A stretch of 44,157 nucleotides of DNA from an uncultured Methanobrevibacter sp. (GTDB lineage Archaea > Methanobacteriota > Methanobacteria > Methanobacteriales > Methanobacteriaceae), in contig NZ_CAMJUE010000011.1 of the NCBI RefSeq assembly GCF_946408925.1, forward strand, positions 1 through 44,157, written 5' to 3'. Shown here piece by piece: positions 16,907 through 27,167 of the stretch. Both the position numbers and the translations under genes were made by a program. Numbering within the stretch: position 1 is the stretch's first letter; the number at the start of each line of letters is the position of its first letter. The notes below the pieces were generated by a model. The model did no database searches, was not told the DNA's origin, and was given only the letters and a program-made list of their open reading frames with translations.

Positions 16907-17935
16907 TCATTCTTCAACATAAGAATCTATGTCGATATCCAAATCATCACAGATTTCCTTTAACTGTTCGTATAATTTTTCATCAATTGCAACACCATTT
17001 GCTTCGGCATCGGCAATTCTTTTAACTTCCAAATCACCTGGAATTGCAACAGTTTCACCAGTTGCTCTGACTTGTGATACGAAGTCTTCGGTGTGTGCTT
17101 TAAACTCATCAAAGTCTCCAAATTTGGATGGATCGATAACGACGTATAAATCTCCTTTGGTACAGTCTTTGGTTGGTGATGCGGTACCTGTCACTCCATG
17201 GCCGTAGCCTGCCTGTACTAGCGGTCCTGTTAAAATTTCAATTAATAATGCTAATGCATATCCCTTAAATCCTCCAAACGGTAGGATTGATCCTTCAAGT
17301 GCAGCTTCAGGATTGTTGGTTGGGTTTCCATCCTTGTCTAATGCCCAGCCGTCTGGTAAGTCCAGGCCTTTCCTTTTTGATTCGATGATTTTTCCACGGG
17401 CTGTGACTGATGTTGCCATATCTACTGTAATGTATGTGTCGGATGGAATTCCTAATGCAACAGGATTGGTTCCAATCAATGGCTCTTTACCTCCTAGGGG
17501 AGCTATAGCAGGATCTGTATTTGCGAGTACAAGACCGATGCAATTTTCTCTTAAGGCCAAATCAGAGTAAAATCCTGTAACTCCAAAGTGGTTGGTATTG
17601 TGAACTCCTACACAGGCAATACCTACTTCTTTTGCTTTTTTAATGGCTATTTGCATTGCTTTGTATGAGACAGCTTGTCCAAATCCGCTGTTACCGTTAA
17701 TCAATGCAATTGCAGGTGTTTCTTTTTCAATGGTTATGTTATCTTCTAGGTTTATTGTGCCTGATTCAATACTAATTAGGTATTGGGGGAATCTTCCAAG
17801 TCCATGTGATGTGAATCCTTTTAAATCCGCATCAACAGTAGCTTCCGCAACTAATTCCTGGTCTTCTTCACTTGCTCCAAGTTTTGATAGGATTTCTTTT
17901 ACTAATGCCATTTCGTTATCTTTCATTATCTTCAT
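16907..17935 (-). CDS. comC: L-sulfolactate/malate dehydrogenase (ComC/Ldh2 family)
   Basis: 342 residues, Ldh2-type NAD(P)-dependent 2-hydroxyacid dehydrogenase. In methanogens this family oxidises (R)-sulfolactate to sulfopyruvate in coenzyme M synthesis and also acts on malate. Diagnostic stretches are LKGFTSHGLGRFPQY (34-48), the catalytic-His segment VGVHNTNHFG, the IGTNPVALGIPS loop, and ALALLIEILTGPL. Which substrate dominates cannot be read from sequence; the family is often labelled malate dehydrogenase. comB, an earlier step of the same pathway, is at 34508. It begins 13 bases after the purM stop with GAGGTG before the ATG, so it is the second gene of a purM-comC operon. Confidence 0.85.
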   Translation of the reverse strand: MKIMKDNEMALVKEILSKLGASEEDQELVAEATVDADLKGFTSHGLGRFPQYLISIESGTINLEDNITIEKETPAIALINGNSGFGQAVSYKAMQIAIKKAKEVGIACVGVHNTNHFGVTGFYSDLALRENCIGLVLANTDPAIAPLGGKEPLIGTNPVALGIPSDTYITVDMATSVTARGKIIESKRKGLDLPDGWALDKDGNPTNNPEAALEGSILPFGGFKGYALALLIEILTGPLVQAGYGHGVTGTASPTKDCTKGDLYVVIDPSKFGDFDEFKAHTEDFVSQVRATGETVAIPGDLEVKRIADAEANGVAIDEKLYEQLKEICDDLDIDIDSYVEE

Positions 17936-17948
17936 TTATACACCTCAA

Positions 17949-18968
17949 TTAGTATTCAATTTCAGAGCCGTCAAAAGCTTTAACAGTTATTTTTTCATCA
18001 TCAGTTACTTTACCTATAATTTGGCAATTGCAGTATTCGTTTAAAGTGCCCATGATTTTATCGGCTTCATCCTCTTCGCAGATCACGACAAATCCAACAC
18101 CCATATTGAATACTTTATACATCTCTTTGATGTCTACGTTTTGTTCATAAATCAGTTTAAATATTTCCGGAACATCAGGGAGATTGTTGATGTCATATCC
18201 AACACCTTTTTTCAAACGTCTCAGGTTTGTGAAACCTCCGCCGGTAATGTGGGCAAGCCCATTTATATTGTATTCTTTTTCAAATAGTGCAACTATAGGT
18301 TTGACATATAGTTCAGTTGGTCTGATTAGTTCCTCACCGATTGTGGTCTCGCCGTTTGGCATTTTGTCATCTACAGTTAATCCCGCATCTTCAAATATTG
18401 CTTTTCTGGCAAGGCTGTATCCATTGGAATGAATTCCGTTACTGTTAATTCCGATTAAAACATTTCCAGGTTGGATGTTTTCACCGGTAATGATTTTATC
18501 AACATCAACAAATCCAATACCTGTTCCCGCAAGGTCAAAGTCTTTTATAATTCCTGGAAGTGAAGCGGTTTCCCCTCCAATTATTGCGATTTTTGACTCG
18601 ATTGCACCTGTCACTAAACCTTCGGCAATTTCAGCTGCCCTTTCAGGGTCAGGTTTTTCCACGGCAAGGTAGTCAACTAATGCTATTGGTTCTGCTCCAA
18701 CGCATAAAATGTCGTTTACAACCATTGCGATGCAGTCAATTCCTACAGTATCGTATTTGTTCATCATTTCAGCAATTAAAATTTTACTTCCAACACCATC
18801 AGTACTCATTGCAATTGCTTTGTCACCTAATCTGACCAAAGCTGCATAATGACCACTGTCAGTGATAATATCTCTACATTCTAATGTTGATTTGAGTTTA
18901 TCAGCAAGAGCAGAAACAGTAACTGCTTCCAAATCAATGTCAACACCAGATTCTGAATAAGTAACCAT
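17949..18968 (-). CDS. purM: Phosphoribosylformylglycinamidine cyclo-ligase (AIR synthase)
   Basis: 339 residues. It makes aminoimidazole ribotide from FGAM and ATP in purine synthesis. The N-terminus with [12 protein letters not shown], the metal/ATP region [17 protein letters not shown], the [24 protein letters not shown] stretch, GGETASLPG, and the C-terminal [13 protein letters not shown] are all standard PurM motifs. ATG 18966-18968 has AAGGTG before it. A 10-bp palindrome lies between its TATA-like box and the predicted transcript start (18997-19021). Confidence 0.96.
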   Translation of the reverse strand: MVTYSESGVDIDLEAVTVSALADKLKSTLECRDIITDSGHYAALVRLGDKAIAMSTDGVGSKILIAEMMNKYDTVGIDCIAMVVNDILCVGAEPIALVDYLAVEKPDPERAAEIAEGLVTGAIESKIAIIGGETASLPGIIKDFDLAGTGIGFVDVDKIITGENIQPGNVLIGINSNGIHSNGYSLARKAIFEDAGLTVDDKMPNGETTIGEELIRPTELYVKPIVALFEKEYNINGLAHITGGGFTNLRRLKKGVGYDINNLPDVPEIFKLIYEQNVDIKEMYKVFNMGVGFVVICEEDEADKIMGTLNEYCNCQIIGKVTDDEKITVKAFDGSEIEY

Positions 18969-18996
18969 AATTACACCTTATTTTAAAAATAAATTT

Positions 18997-19021
18997 AATG
19001 TTGTAATAATTTTACAACATT
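18997..19021 (-). promoter_or_regulatory. Palindrome on the purM promoter
   Basis: AATGTTGTAA (18997-19006) and TTACAACATT (19012-19021) form a perfect 10-bp inverted repeat with a 5-base centre. For leftward purM a TATA-like box reads at 19021-19028 and the predicted start of transcription is near 19000, so the palindrome covers the core promoter. It could be a repressor site, or alternatively the terminator hairpin of the gene upstream (aCPSF1, stop at 19055). Confidence 0.5.
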
Positions 19022-19054
19022 TTTATATTACTAATTTTTGTATTAATTGATATA

Positions 19055-20968
<1,914 letters not shown>

Positions 20969-20979
20969 ATAATCCCTTC

Positions 20980-21056
20980 AAAAAAAGTTTGTGTAGGAAT
21001 CTAGTTTATGAAAGCATTTAAGCTATAATCAGTTAATCTTCATAAACTAGCCACAC
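20980..21056 (-). promoter_or_regulatory. Inverted repeat and U-tract in the aCPSF1 leader/promoter
   Basis: CTAGTTTATGAA (21001-21012) and TTCATAAACTAG (21039-21050) are perfect 12-bp inverted arms around 26 bases; GTGT (20991-20994) and ACAC (21053-21056) could extend the stem across an uneven internal loop. On the minus strand a U7 run follows, just before the aCPSF1 ribosome site. A TATA-like box at 21059-21067 would start a transcript near 21038, inside the structure. It may be a terminator/attenuator for read-through from psmB, or an operator. Confidence 0.55.
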
Positions 21057-21097
21057 TGTTATATAAAAAAATAGTTAGTTATGAAAAATTAGCTTAC

Positions 21098-21712
21098 TTA
21101 TATTTTATCAAGAATTTCATTAATTTTTTCATTATCTAACATTTCAAAGCCGTTTTTATCTACTTTAGCGACTAAATATCCGTTACCGGAGAAAGTGTCA
21201 CGTTCAGCAGCAGCTCTAATAGCTCTTATTGCTATTTCAATTCCTTCGTCAGTTGTTAAATCATCTCTGAATCTGTCTTCAAGAACACCGTAAGCAACGA
21301 TGGAACCTGATCCAGTTGAGATATAAGTATCTTCAATCATACCACCTGCAGGGTCAAGTGAGTAAAGAGATGGTTTGTCTCCGTCCATTCCGCCAAGTAA
21401 TGTTTGAACATACATCGGTCCGGAACGCAGGATGTTTGCGGTTAATGATGCAGCTGCCTTAACGCTAATGGCATCATTGTTTCTCATTTGATAAAGAGAA
21501 ACTTCTGCTTCAATAACTTTCATTAAACTTTGTGCATCTCCAACGGAACCTGCAATGGTTGTTACAATATGATCATCAATTTTAAATATTTTTTCTGCTA
21601 CTTTGTGAGCTACAAGGTTTCCCATACTAGCTCTTCTTTCGCTTGCAAATACAACTCCATCTTTACATGTTATTCCGACGGTGGTTGTACCTTCTAGTAT
21701 TTTATCATCCAT
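21098..21712 (-). CDS. psmB: 20S proteasome beta subunit
   Basis: 204 residues. A protease subunit with an 8-residue propeptide (ending E-G) and the catalytic Thr9 of TTTVG; Lys41 corresponds to mature Lys33, and Glu25 takes the place of the usual Asp17. The GSGS...Y segment (STGSGSIVAYGVLEDRF) and the G-rich C-terminal strands are typical. ATG 21710-21712 has GAGGTG before it. The alpha subunit is not in the window. U-rich runs follow the stop codon, and aCPSF1 begins 129 bases downstream. Confidence 0.96.
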   Translation of the reverse strand: MDDKILEGTTTVGITCKDGVVFASERRASMGNLVAHKVAEKIFKIDDHIVTTIAGSVGDAQSLMKVIEAEVSLYQMRNNDAISVKAAASLTANILRSGPMYVQTLLGGMDGDKPSLYSLDPAGGMIEDTYISTGSGSIVAYGVLEDRFRDDLTTDEGIEIAIRAIRAAAERDTFSGNGYLVAKVDKNGFEMLDNEKINEILDKI

Positions 21713-21892
21713 TTAAATACACCTCGTATAAGTATTTAAAATATCTAATTTCAACTACTTATAGGTTAATATAACAAAATATAAACTAATCTGAAAGATT
21801 AATTTTATTTAAAATCAGAATCAATAATTAGTATAAACTAACAATATTAATATTAGCTATTTCAATATATAAACTTTTCTTTTAGGTGTGTT

Positions 21893-22621
21893 ATGAAATA
21901 TAAAAAAATTGGGGATATCCTAATATTGGATAAGAATCATCAAAGTTTGGATTATGATGAGCTGGCCGGAGTCCATAATGTCAAAACAATAATGGAGATT
22001 GACCATATTCAGGGAACCAAAAGGGAACCGGTTTACAGAATCCTTTATGGTGATGACACTGAAACAATCAACAAGGAAAACGGATGTCTTTTTAAACTGG
22101 ATTTGGCTAAGGTGATGTGGTCAAAAGGGAATAACAATGAGCGTTTGAGAATTGCAAAGCTTGTCAGTGATGGTGAAAGGGTACTTGACATGTTTGCCGG
22201 AATAGGTTACTTTTCAATTCCAATAGGTGTTCATTCTAATGCCTCACAGGTAATCTCCATTGAAATCAATCCCAATTCTTATCAGTTCTTATGTGAAAAT
22301 ATCAAATTGAATAAGTTGGACAACATCACTCCTATTTTAGGGGACTGCAGGGAAGTGACACCAAAATATAGTGCAGACAGGATAATCATGGGATATGTAA
22401 AGACAACACACCATTATCTTGGTGTTGCTATCGACAGTTTAAATGAAGGAGGGATTCTGCATTACCATGAAACAGTTCCCGAAAAGCTGATGGAAACCCG
22501 TCCGATTGAAAGGATAGTTTCCGAGGCGAATGGTCGTGATGTGGAACTTTTAAAAATAAACAAGATTAAAAAATATGCTCCTGGTGTGGAACATGTTGTT
22601 GTTGATGCTAGAATATATTAA
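21893..22621 (+). CDS. taw2: tRNA(Phe) wyosine-pathway aminocarboxypropyltransferase (Taw2/Tyw2 type)
   Basis: 242 residues, class I SAM fold of the Trm5/Tyw2 superfamily. RLRIAKLVSDGERVLDMFAGIGYFS marks the family, with VISIEINPNS as the SAM-ribose strand. The stretch RIIMGYVKTTHHYL matches Taw2, which moves the aminocarboxypropyl group of SAM to the tricyclic base at position 37 of tRNA-Phe, rather than Trm5 (where N/D-L-P is expected here). The N-terminal D1 domain of full Trm5 is absent, also in line with Taw2. Start ATG 21893 has AGGTGT before it. It diverges from psmB across 180 bases with TATA-like boxes for both. Confidence 0.82.
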   Translation: MKYKKIGDILILDKNHQSLDYDELAGVHNVKTIMEIDHIQGTKREPVYRILYGDDTETINKENGCLFKLDLAKVMWSKGNNNERLRIAKLVSDGERVLDMFAGIGYFSIPIGVHSNASQVISIEINPNSYQFLCENIKLNKLDNITPILGDCREVTPKYSADRIIMGYVKTTHHYLGVAIDSLNEGGILHYHETVPEKLMETRPIERIVSEANGRDVELLKINKIKKYAPGVEHVVVDARIY

Positions 22622-22627
22622 TTTGTG

Positions 22628-22665
22628 TTAAATGATTAAGTGTTGGGGTTTGCTTAGTCATTTAA
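22628..22665 (+). terminator. Terminator of taw2
   Basis: TTAAATGATTAAG (22628-22640) pairs with CTTAGTCATTTAA (22653-22665) over 13 bp with one G-U, followed by a T-rich run TTTCTTTTTTT. Its right arm contains the last codons of the nuclease pseudogene on the other strand. Confidence 0.8.
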
Positions 22666-23522
22666 TTTCTTTTTTTAGTTTTTCGATGTCGGATATTTCT
22701 AGGTCTGTGATTTTTTCAATTAATTCGTCTTCAAATTCTAATTGGATTAGTCTTTTGGCTACTTCTGTTTTATTTTAATCGATGCCTTCGTCTAGGCCTT
22801 GTTTGTGTCCGTCTTGGTAGGATATTTCGATTTCTTCTTCGATGCCTGTGACGTTAGGTTCTATTCCGTAGTCTTGTGCTCTGAATTTGTACATTTTTTC
22901 TATCTCCTCTCTTTTATCTTTTTCCACGAATCTTTGTAACATTTTTCTTTGACACTGTATTAAGTCATTACGAAACTCTTCATCGGATATTAATGCATTT
23001 GATAATAATTCTGAGGTTATTTCTAAAAGTTCGACTCTATCGTAGTTGTGAGATGTGTCTGGAGTGATAATTAGATTTATAGCTTCAGTTTCTGTGAGTT
23101 CCTCTTTATTATCATTTTTTGTTTTAATGGTTCTTATAATTTCTGTTGCTTTTAGATTTTTTGTATAGAAGAAATCTGGATGGAAGTTGATGTCTCCATC
23201 TATTTCTAGTTCTTCTATACCTTGTGTTGGAGGATATGTTGCAAATACTGTTGTTTTAAAGACTGTAAATTCATCCGCTTGGTTATAAATCCTGTATTTA
23301 TATATATGCTGGTGTTGACTGTATTTCGATATTTCTTTTGAGATTGCCGTTGACTTTGGCCAGTATGTCCATGATTTTTTGATCAGGACCCATTGGTATT
23401 TGTTCAACGTTTTCAAATACTATGTTTGCTCCTTCATACCCTAAATGCCTGAAGAACCGATGTTTTAGTGTTTTAATGATGAATTTGTATGTCACATCTT
23501 GGTTAATCCGTTCCTCTGCTAT
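22658..23522 (-). pseudogene. Broken Rpn-type PD-(D/E)XK nuclease/transposase-like gene
   Basis: Three lesions are visible. (1) The expected start, seven bases after a GAGGTG ribosome site, reads ATA (23520-23522), while the frame E-E-R-I-N-Q-D continues openly from it; a GTG at 23493-23495 is the first possible start. (2) The N-terminal frame (...MDILAKVNGNLKRNIEIQST, the D...E-x-Q nuclease core) stops at 23298-23300 in an AT dinucleotide tract; adding one AT unit joins it to the long C-terminal frame (22778 to about 23300). (3) That frame meets TAA at 22775-22777, after which 38 more codons ending L-K-K-E-I-K continue to TGA 22658-22660. The restored product would be about 287 residues. A TATA-like box remains near 23615. 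Confidence 0.8.
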
Positions 23523-23555
23523 GAAAAAACACCTCTTTTAATGTCGATTGAAAAT

Positions 23556-23573
23556 TTTTCATGGCCACGAAAA
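23556..23573. repeat. Near-perfect 18-bp palindrome upstream of the dead nuclease gene
   Basis: TTTTCATGGCCACGAAAA differs from its own complement only at one symmetric base pair. It lies in the presumed leader of the broken nuclease gene, between its TATA-like box and start. It may be an operator or a relic; the rest of the 238-base spacer shows nothing else. Confidence 0.4.
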
Positions 23574-23760
23574 CTATTATTCCTAGGTACAATCATGTTA
23601 AACTCGATTATATATAAAGATATGTATCAATAAAAGTCAATATTGCTTTTTAATTATAAAATAACGATTTTAAATCATTTTTGCTTTGAGCATGTAAAAT
23701 TCAAGTCAATATATGAAAAATTAATTTAAAAATTTGAGGTCAGATGGTGGTTAAAAGTGT

Positions 23761-24855
23761 TTAATCGGTTATTTTTGAAATCTTTTCTAAAAGGCTGTCG
23801 TTCAGCCATTCTTCATTGAAGTATTTCTCATAAACGCATAATCTTTCAGTCAGCTTAAACCCGGCATCTTCGGTTATTTTTTTAAGCTCATCAATTCCCG
23901 GCCATGGTGAGGTGATGTTCACGTAATCCGGACTTACCGGTGACACTCCTCCCCAGTCATCCGCTCCGCACAATAGGAAAATTTGAGCTGTGTCATTGTT
24001 TAGGTTTGGAGGAACCTGTATGCTCACATCAGTATCCTCAAATACCAATGTTGCGGCAGTCACTGTCCTTATCATATCCAAAAAGCTTGGTTCGGGCCAG
24101 TTTTCCATCTCAATGCCAGGTATAGGGGTGAAATTTTGGATGATGACTTCCTGAATGTGGTCATATCTGTCATATAAATCACGGATTGCAAGAAGGGATT
24201 CTGCAACCTCCTCTTTTGTTTCACCAATGCCGATTAAAATTCCTGTAGTGTATGGAATCTTTAATTTACCTGCATTTTCAATGGTCTCCAATCTGAGCAT
24301 CGGATTTTTTCCGGGACTTTTGTTGTGTGCAGGCAGTTCCATCAGTCTTGATGATGAATTTTCAAGCATCAGACCCATTGATGCATTAACTTCTTTCAGT
24401 CTTTTTAAATCATCATAGGAATAATTCCCGCCGTTTGTATGTGGAAGCAGGATGGTTTCATCCAGTGTCATCTGACATATGTCAACAACATAATCAATCA
24501 TTGATTGATAGCCGTATTCTTTCAATTTGTCCTGAACAATTTCCTCTTCATCGGCATCTTCGCCGAAAGTAAACAATGCCTCTTTGCATCCGTACTGTTC
24601 GGCTTCCTTTAGACTTTCAAGTATTTCATCCCTGCTTTTAAGAATTATGGCTTCAGGGTCGCTTGGATCTTTTTTAAAATTACAGTATCCGCAGTCATTC
24701 CGGCAGATTTCAGTCAAGGGTATAAAAATATTTTTAGAATAAGTAATAAGATTATTCTCTTGGCATCTGTTGGCTTCCTGCATATAATCAATTATTTCAC
24801 TATTGGTTGCTGTCAGTACCTTAAGAATATCTTTTTTTGTTAATTTTTGTGTCAT
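23761..24855 (-). CDS. cofG: FO synthase subunit 1 (7,8-didemethyl-8-hydroxy-5-deazariboflavin synthase)
   Basis: 364 residues, radical SAM enzyme. With CofH it joins a tyrosine-derived fragment to the flavin precursor to make FO, the chromophore of coenzyme F420. The cluster ligands are Cys51, Cys55 and Cys58 (CRNDCGYC). EALFTFGEDADEE, LLPHTNGGNYS and the C-terminal WGGVSPVSPDYVN segment are CofG-specific. It starts 2 bases after the preceding gene's stop, third in the mptA operon. CofH is not in the window. Confidence 0.95.
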   Translation of the reverse strand: MTQKLTKKDILKVLTATNSEIIDYMQEANRCQENNLITYSKNIFIPLTEICRNDCGYCNFKKDPSDPEAIILKSRDEILESLKEAEQYGCKEALFTFGEDADEEEIVQDKLKEYGYQSMIDYVVDICQMTLDETILLPHTNGGNYSYDDLKRLKEVNASMGLMLENSSSRLMELPAHNKSPGKNPMLRLETIENAGKLKIPYTTGILIGIGETKEEVAESLLAIRDLYDRYDHIQEVIIQNFTPIPGIEMENWPEPSFLDMIRTVTAATLVFEDTDVSIQVPPNLNNDTAQIFLLCGADDWGGVSPVSPDYVNITSPWPGIDELKKITEDAGFKLTERLCVYEKYFNEEWLNDSLLEKISKITD

Positions 24856-24857
24856 GT

Positions 24858-25298
24858 TTAATCTTCATCTTCAGAAACGGTTACTTCCACATATAATGGA
24901 GGTATTTCGTTTTTGTCTTCCCAAATTGCAATAATCACATCAAAGTTTGGTAGTTCAAAGACTTTATATGCAACAACAAGGCCCATTGATTCCAATTCCT
25001 CTTTCATTCTAATGAATCCCTTGTTGTCCAAATCACTGGTTGTTGTCTCACTTCTCTTAATGTTTTTATCGCCAATTTCAAGAATTTTAGAGATTTTTTC
25101 AGAACTGTCATCCAGTTCCTTTCCGCCTAATATTTCACCTATTTCGGTTAATTTGGAGTCAAATTCATCTATCGGCAGAACTTTTCTGGACCTTCCTCTA
25201 ACAATAAGTATTCTTTCATTGTCTATTGCAGGTCTTGATCCTTTGAATGACTCAAAAAATCCCATAACCTGTCCTGCAATTTCATAAGTTTTTTTCAT
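24858..25298 (-). CDS. Conserved methanogen protein of unknown function between mptA and cofG
   Basis: 146 residues, soluble, with no cysteine and an acidic C-terminus (VSEDED). It may be the archaeal family DUF2120, but that is from memory of similar proteins and not certain. No catalytic motif is evident; the basic stretch ILIVRGRSRKVLP (about 30-42) is the most striking. GAGGA precedes ATG 25296-25298. It lies 12 bases after mptA and 2 before cofG, so it is made with two cofactor-synthesis enzymes; a role in cofactor metabolism is a guess by association. Confidence 0.75.
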   Translation of the reverse strand: MKKTYEIAGQVMGFFESFKGSRPAIDNERILIVRGRSRKVLPIDEFDSKLTEIGEILGGKELDDSSEKISKILEIGDKNIKRSETTTSDLDNKGFIRMKEELESMGLVVAYKVFELPNFDVIIAIWEDKNEIPPLYVEVTVSEDED

Positions 25299-25310
25299 TG
25301 AATCAAATCC

Positions 25311-26249
25311 TCAGATATTTAATTCTTCTTTTAGCTCTCCAAGAGTTGTAACTTTTTCAGCAAATGCATTGTGTCTGTGGATACTTTCCTGGTTTTCTTG
25401 ACGTGCAGTTATTAATGTGTCGTCCGGGAAATCGGAATATTTTTCAACGATTTTTTCCATCATGTTTCTGACACAGTCTTCCACAAATACAGGTTTTCTG
25501 TGTGCATTCATTACAGTTGCATTTTCATCAGGTCTTTTAAGTAACTCGCATACAGGTGAACTCATTGAAGTTTCAATAATATCAATTAAATCTTCTGCTT
25601 TAACAATTTTGTCTTCAGGAACTTCAATCAATAATGTTCCAACTCCTCTTTGATTGTGAGAAGCAAAAGTCACGGTGTCTAAGACTTTTTGAGTGGTTTC
25701 TTCATCTAAGAATTCCAGCAATTTTGTTTTGTCGGATTCTCTTACTGATTCCTGTGCACATGGACAGACTGTCATTCCAATAAGTTCGGCACCTATGCTT
25801 TTTCTTATTGTCACATTACCTTCATCATCTCTCAGTCCAACGGCTTTCGCTTTCAATTGTGCCATTTCCTGAGTTTTGTTTTTGGTAACTGGTGATTCTT
25901 TCATGAACATGAAATCGGTGGTCATTGAGATTTCAACACGTCTTGCGTATTCGTGTTTGGTCATCATTTTGTCAACGATTTTTGCACATAATGATTCAAC
26001 ATCTACGGTAGAGTCTTTAGCTACAGTTTCGAGGACTTCACTAATGGCTTCCGGGTTTCTAGACATGTGTACTCCTTTTTGATTGCTTGGTAAGTCTACA
26101 AATGCATCAAAAGAAGGTAGTAAAATTATAGGTCTTTTATTTTTTCTTTCTAGTTGTAATAATTTTTTAACTCCAGTCACACCCACTCTTGTGAGTTTTA
26201 TAGGTATGCTTGGAGCATCGTCTTGAGTATCGGGTAAGCAAACTGCCAA
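25311..26249 (-). CDS. mptA: GTP cyclohydrolase MptA (Fe(II)-dependent, type IV)
   Basis: 312 residues. It converts GTP to 7,8-dihydroneopterin 2',3'-cyclic phosphate, the first step to tetrahydromethanopterin. Family signatures are PSIPIKLTRVGVTGVKK at the N-terminus, VDLPSNQKGVHMSRNPEAI, and the metal-site region GMTVCPCAQESVRES. It starts with TTG (26247-26249), preceded by GAGGTT at good spacing, with no ATG giving the family N-terminus. It is the first gene of mptA-unknown-cofG, an operon joining methanopterin and F420 synthesis. Confidence 0.93.
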   Translation of the reverse strand: MAVCLPDTQDDAPSIPIKLTRVGVTGVKKLLQLERKNKRPIILLPSFDAFVDLPSNQKGVHMSRNPEAISEVLETVAKDSTVDVESLCAKIVDKMMTKHEYARRVEISMTTDFMFMKESPVTKNKTQEMAQLKAKAVGLRDDEGNVTIRKSIGAELIGMTVCPCAQESVRESDKTKLLEFLDEETTQKVLDTVTFASHNQRGVGTLLIEVPEDKIVKAEDLIDIIETSMSSPVCELLKRPDENATVMNAHRKPVFVEDCVRNMMEKIVEKYSDFPDDTLITARQENQESIHRHNAFAEKVTTLGELKEELNI

Positions 26250-26441
26250 TTTAATAACCTCGTTTTTAATTAAATATTATTTTTTTTGTATCTTTTCATT
26301 TATATACTTAAATGATTATTGCAGGGTATTTGTAAGTCAATATAACATCGTAATATATTTTATACATGTGTGATAAAATATTAAAATCAATCAAAAAATA
26401 GAAAATAAAAAAGTAGTTTGAACCACTTTTTGTAAAAAAAT

Positions 26442-26918
26442 TTATAAAATGTTTGAAGATCCCATGTCTTCTTTGATTACGTCAAGAACAGTTTGTGTAT
26501 ATGTTCTTTCTATAATCGGGTCTTTAAGTAATTCTTTAATAAATGCGTTTAACTCGTTTGTGTTTCTGAATTTTGCAATTAAGAATGCATCATATTCTCC
26601 AGTAACATCATAGATTCCTACAACATTTTTGTTAAAGAATGTTTTTTCTTCCCAATTTTTAAGTTTTCCACCTTTTACTCTAACACCAATGATAGTAGTT
26701 AATACAAAACCTAATTTCTCATGATCAATAACTGGAGAGAATTTTTTAATAACTCCTGATTTCACCATTTTATCAATACGGTTGTGAACTGTTCCTACTG
26801 AAACATCTAAACTTCGTGAAATTTGTCTATATGATGTTCTAACATCTTCATTAATGATTTTAAGGATGTTAATGTCGGTGTCGTCAAGTTTAACAACATT
26901 GTCTTTAGTTTTTACCAT
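26442..26918 (-). CDS. Lrp/AsnC-family transcription regulator
   Basis: 158 residues. An N-terminal winged helix (about 10-65: DINILKIINEDVRTSYRQISRSLDVSVGTVHNRIDKM) is joined to a ligand-binding RAM domain (about 75-150) with the family's GxYDV-Gxx-D pattern (VGIYDVTGEYDAFLIAKF). Members bind amino acids and act as feast/famine regulators; the effector here is unknown. It is monocistronic, with GGAG before ATG 26916-26918. An 8-bp palindrome sits at the predicted start of its transcript, which suggests self-control. Confidence 0.93.
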   Translation of the reverse strand: MVKTKDNVVKLDDTDINILKIINEDVRTSYRQISRSLDVSVGTVHNRIDKMVKSGVIKKFSPVIDHEKLGFVLTTIIGVRVKGGKLKNWEEKTFFNKNVVGIYDVTGEYDAFLIAKFRNTNELNAFIKELLKDPIIERTYTQTVLDVIKEDMGSSNIL

Positions 26919-26953
26919 TTTATGTCTCCTTTTTATAATTTAAAAAATGGTTT

Positions 26954-26973
26954 AGTTAATTCTAAAATTAACT
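26954..26973 (-). promoter_or_regulatory. Palindromic operator candidate upstream of the Lrp-type gene
   Basis: AGTTAATT-CTAA-AATTAACT is a perfect 8-bp inverted repeat. The TATA-like box for the gene (TTTATATA on the minus strand, 27000-27007) places the transcript start near 26978, so the palindrome lies at or just past it, a position suited to repression. The remaining spacer to trm1 (about 27008-27167) shows nothing but AT-rich sequence. Confidence 0.5.
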
Positions 26974-27167
26974 TTATGCTTATTATAATGTTTTTATAAT
27001 ATATAAAGTTAGTGTATTTTTTTTATTTTTTTTAAAATTTTTTAGTATAATTTTACTCTCGGTAATTTTTTTATTACATAGTTATATAATAATTGATTGA
27101 ATAAACAATTGTTATGATAATTTTTTATGGATATTTTTATTGTTGTTGTAATCACAGTATACAATTT

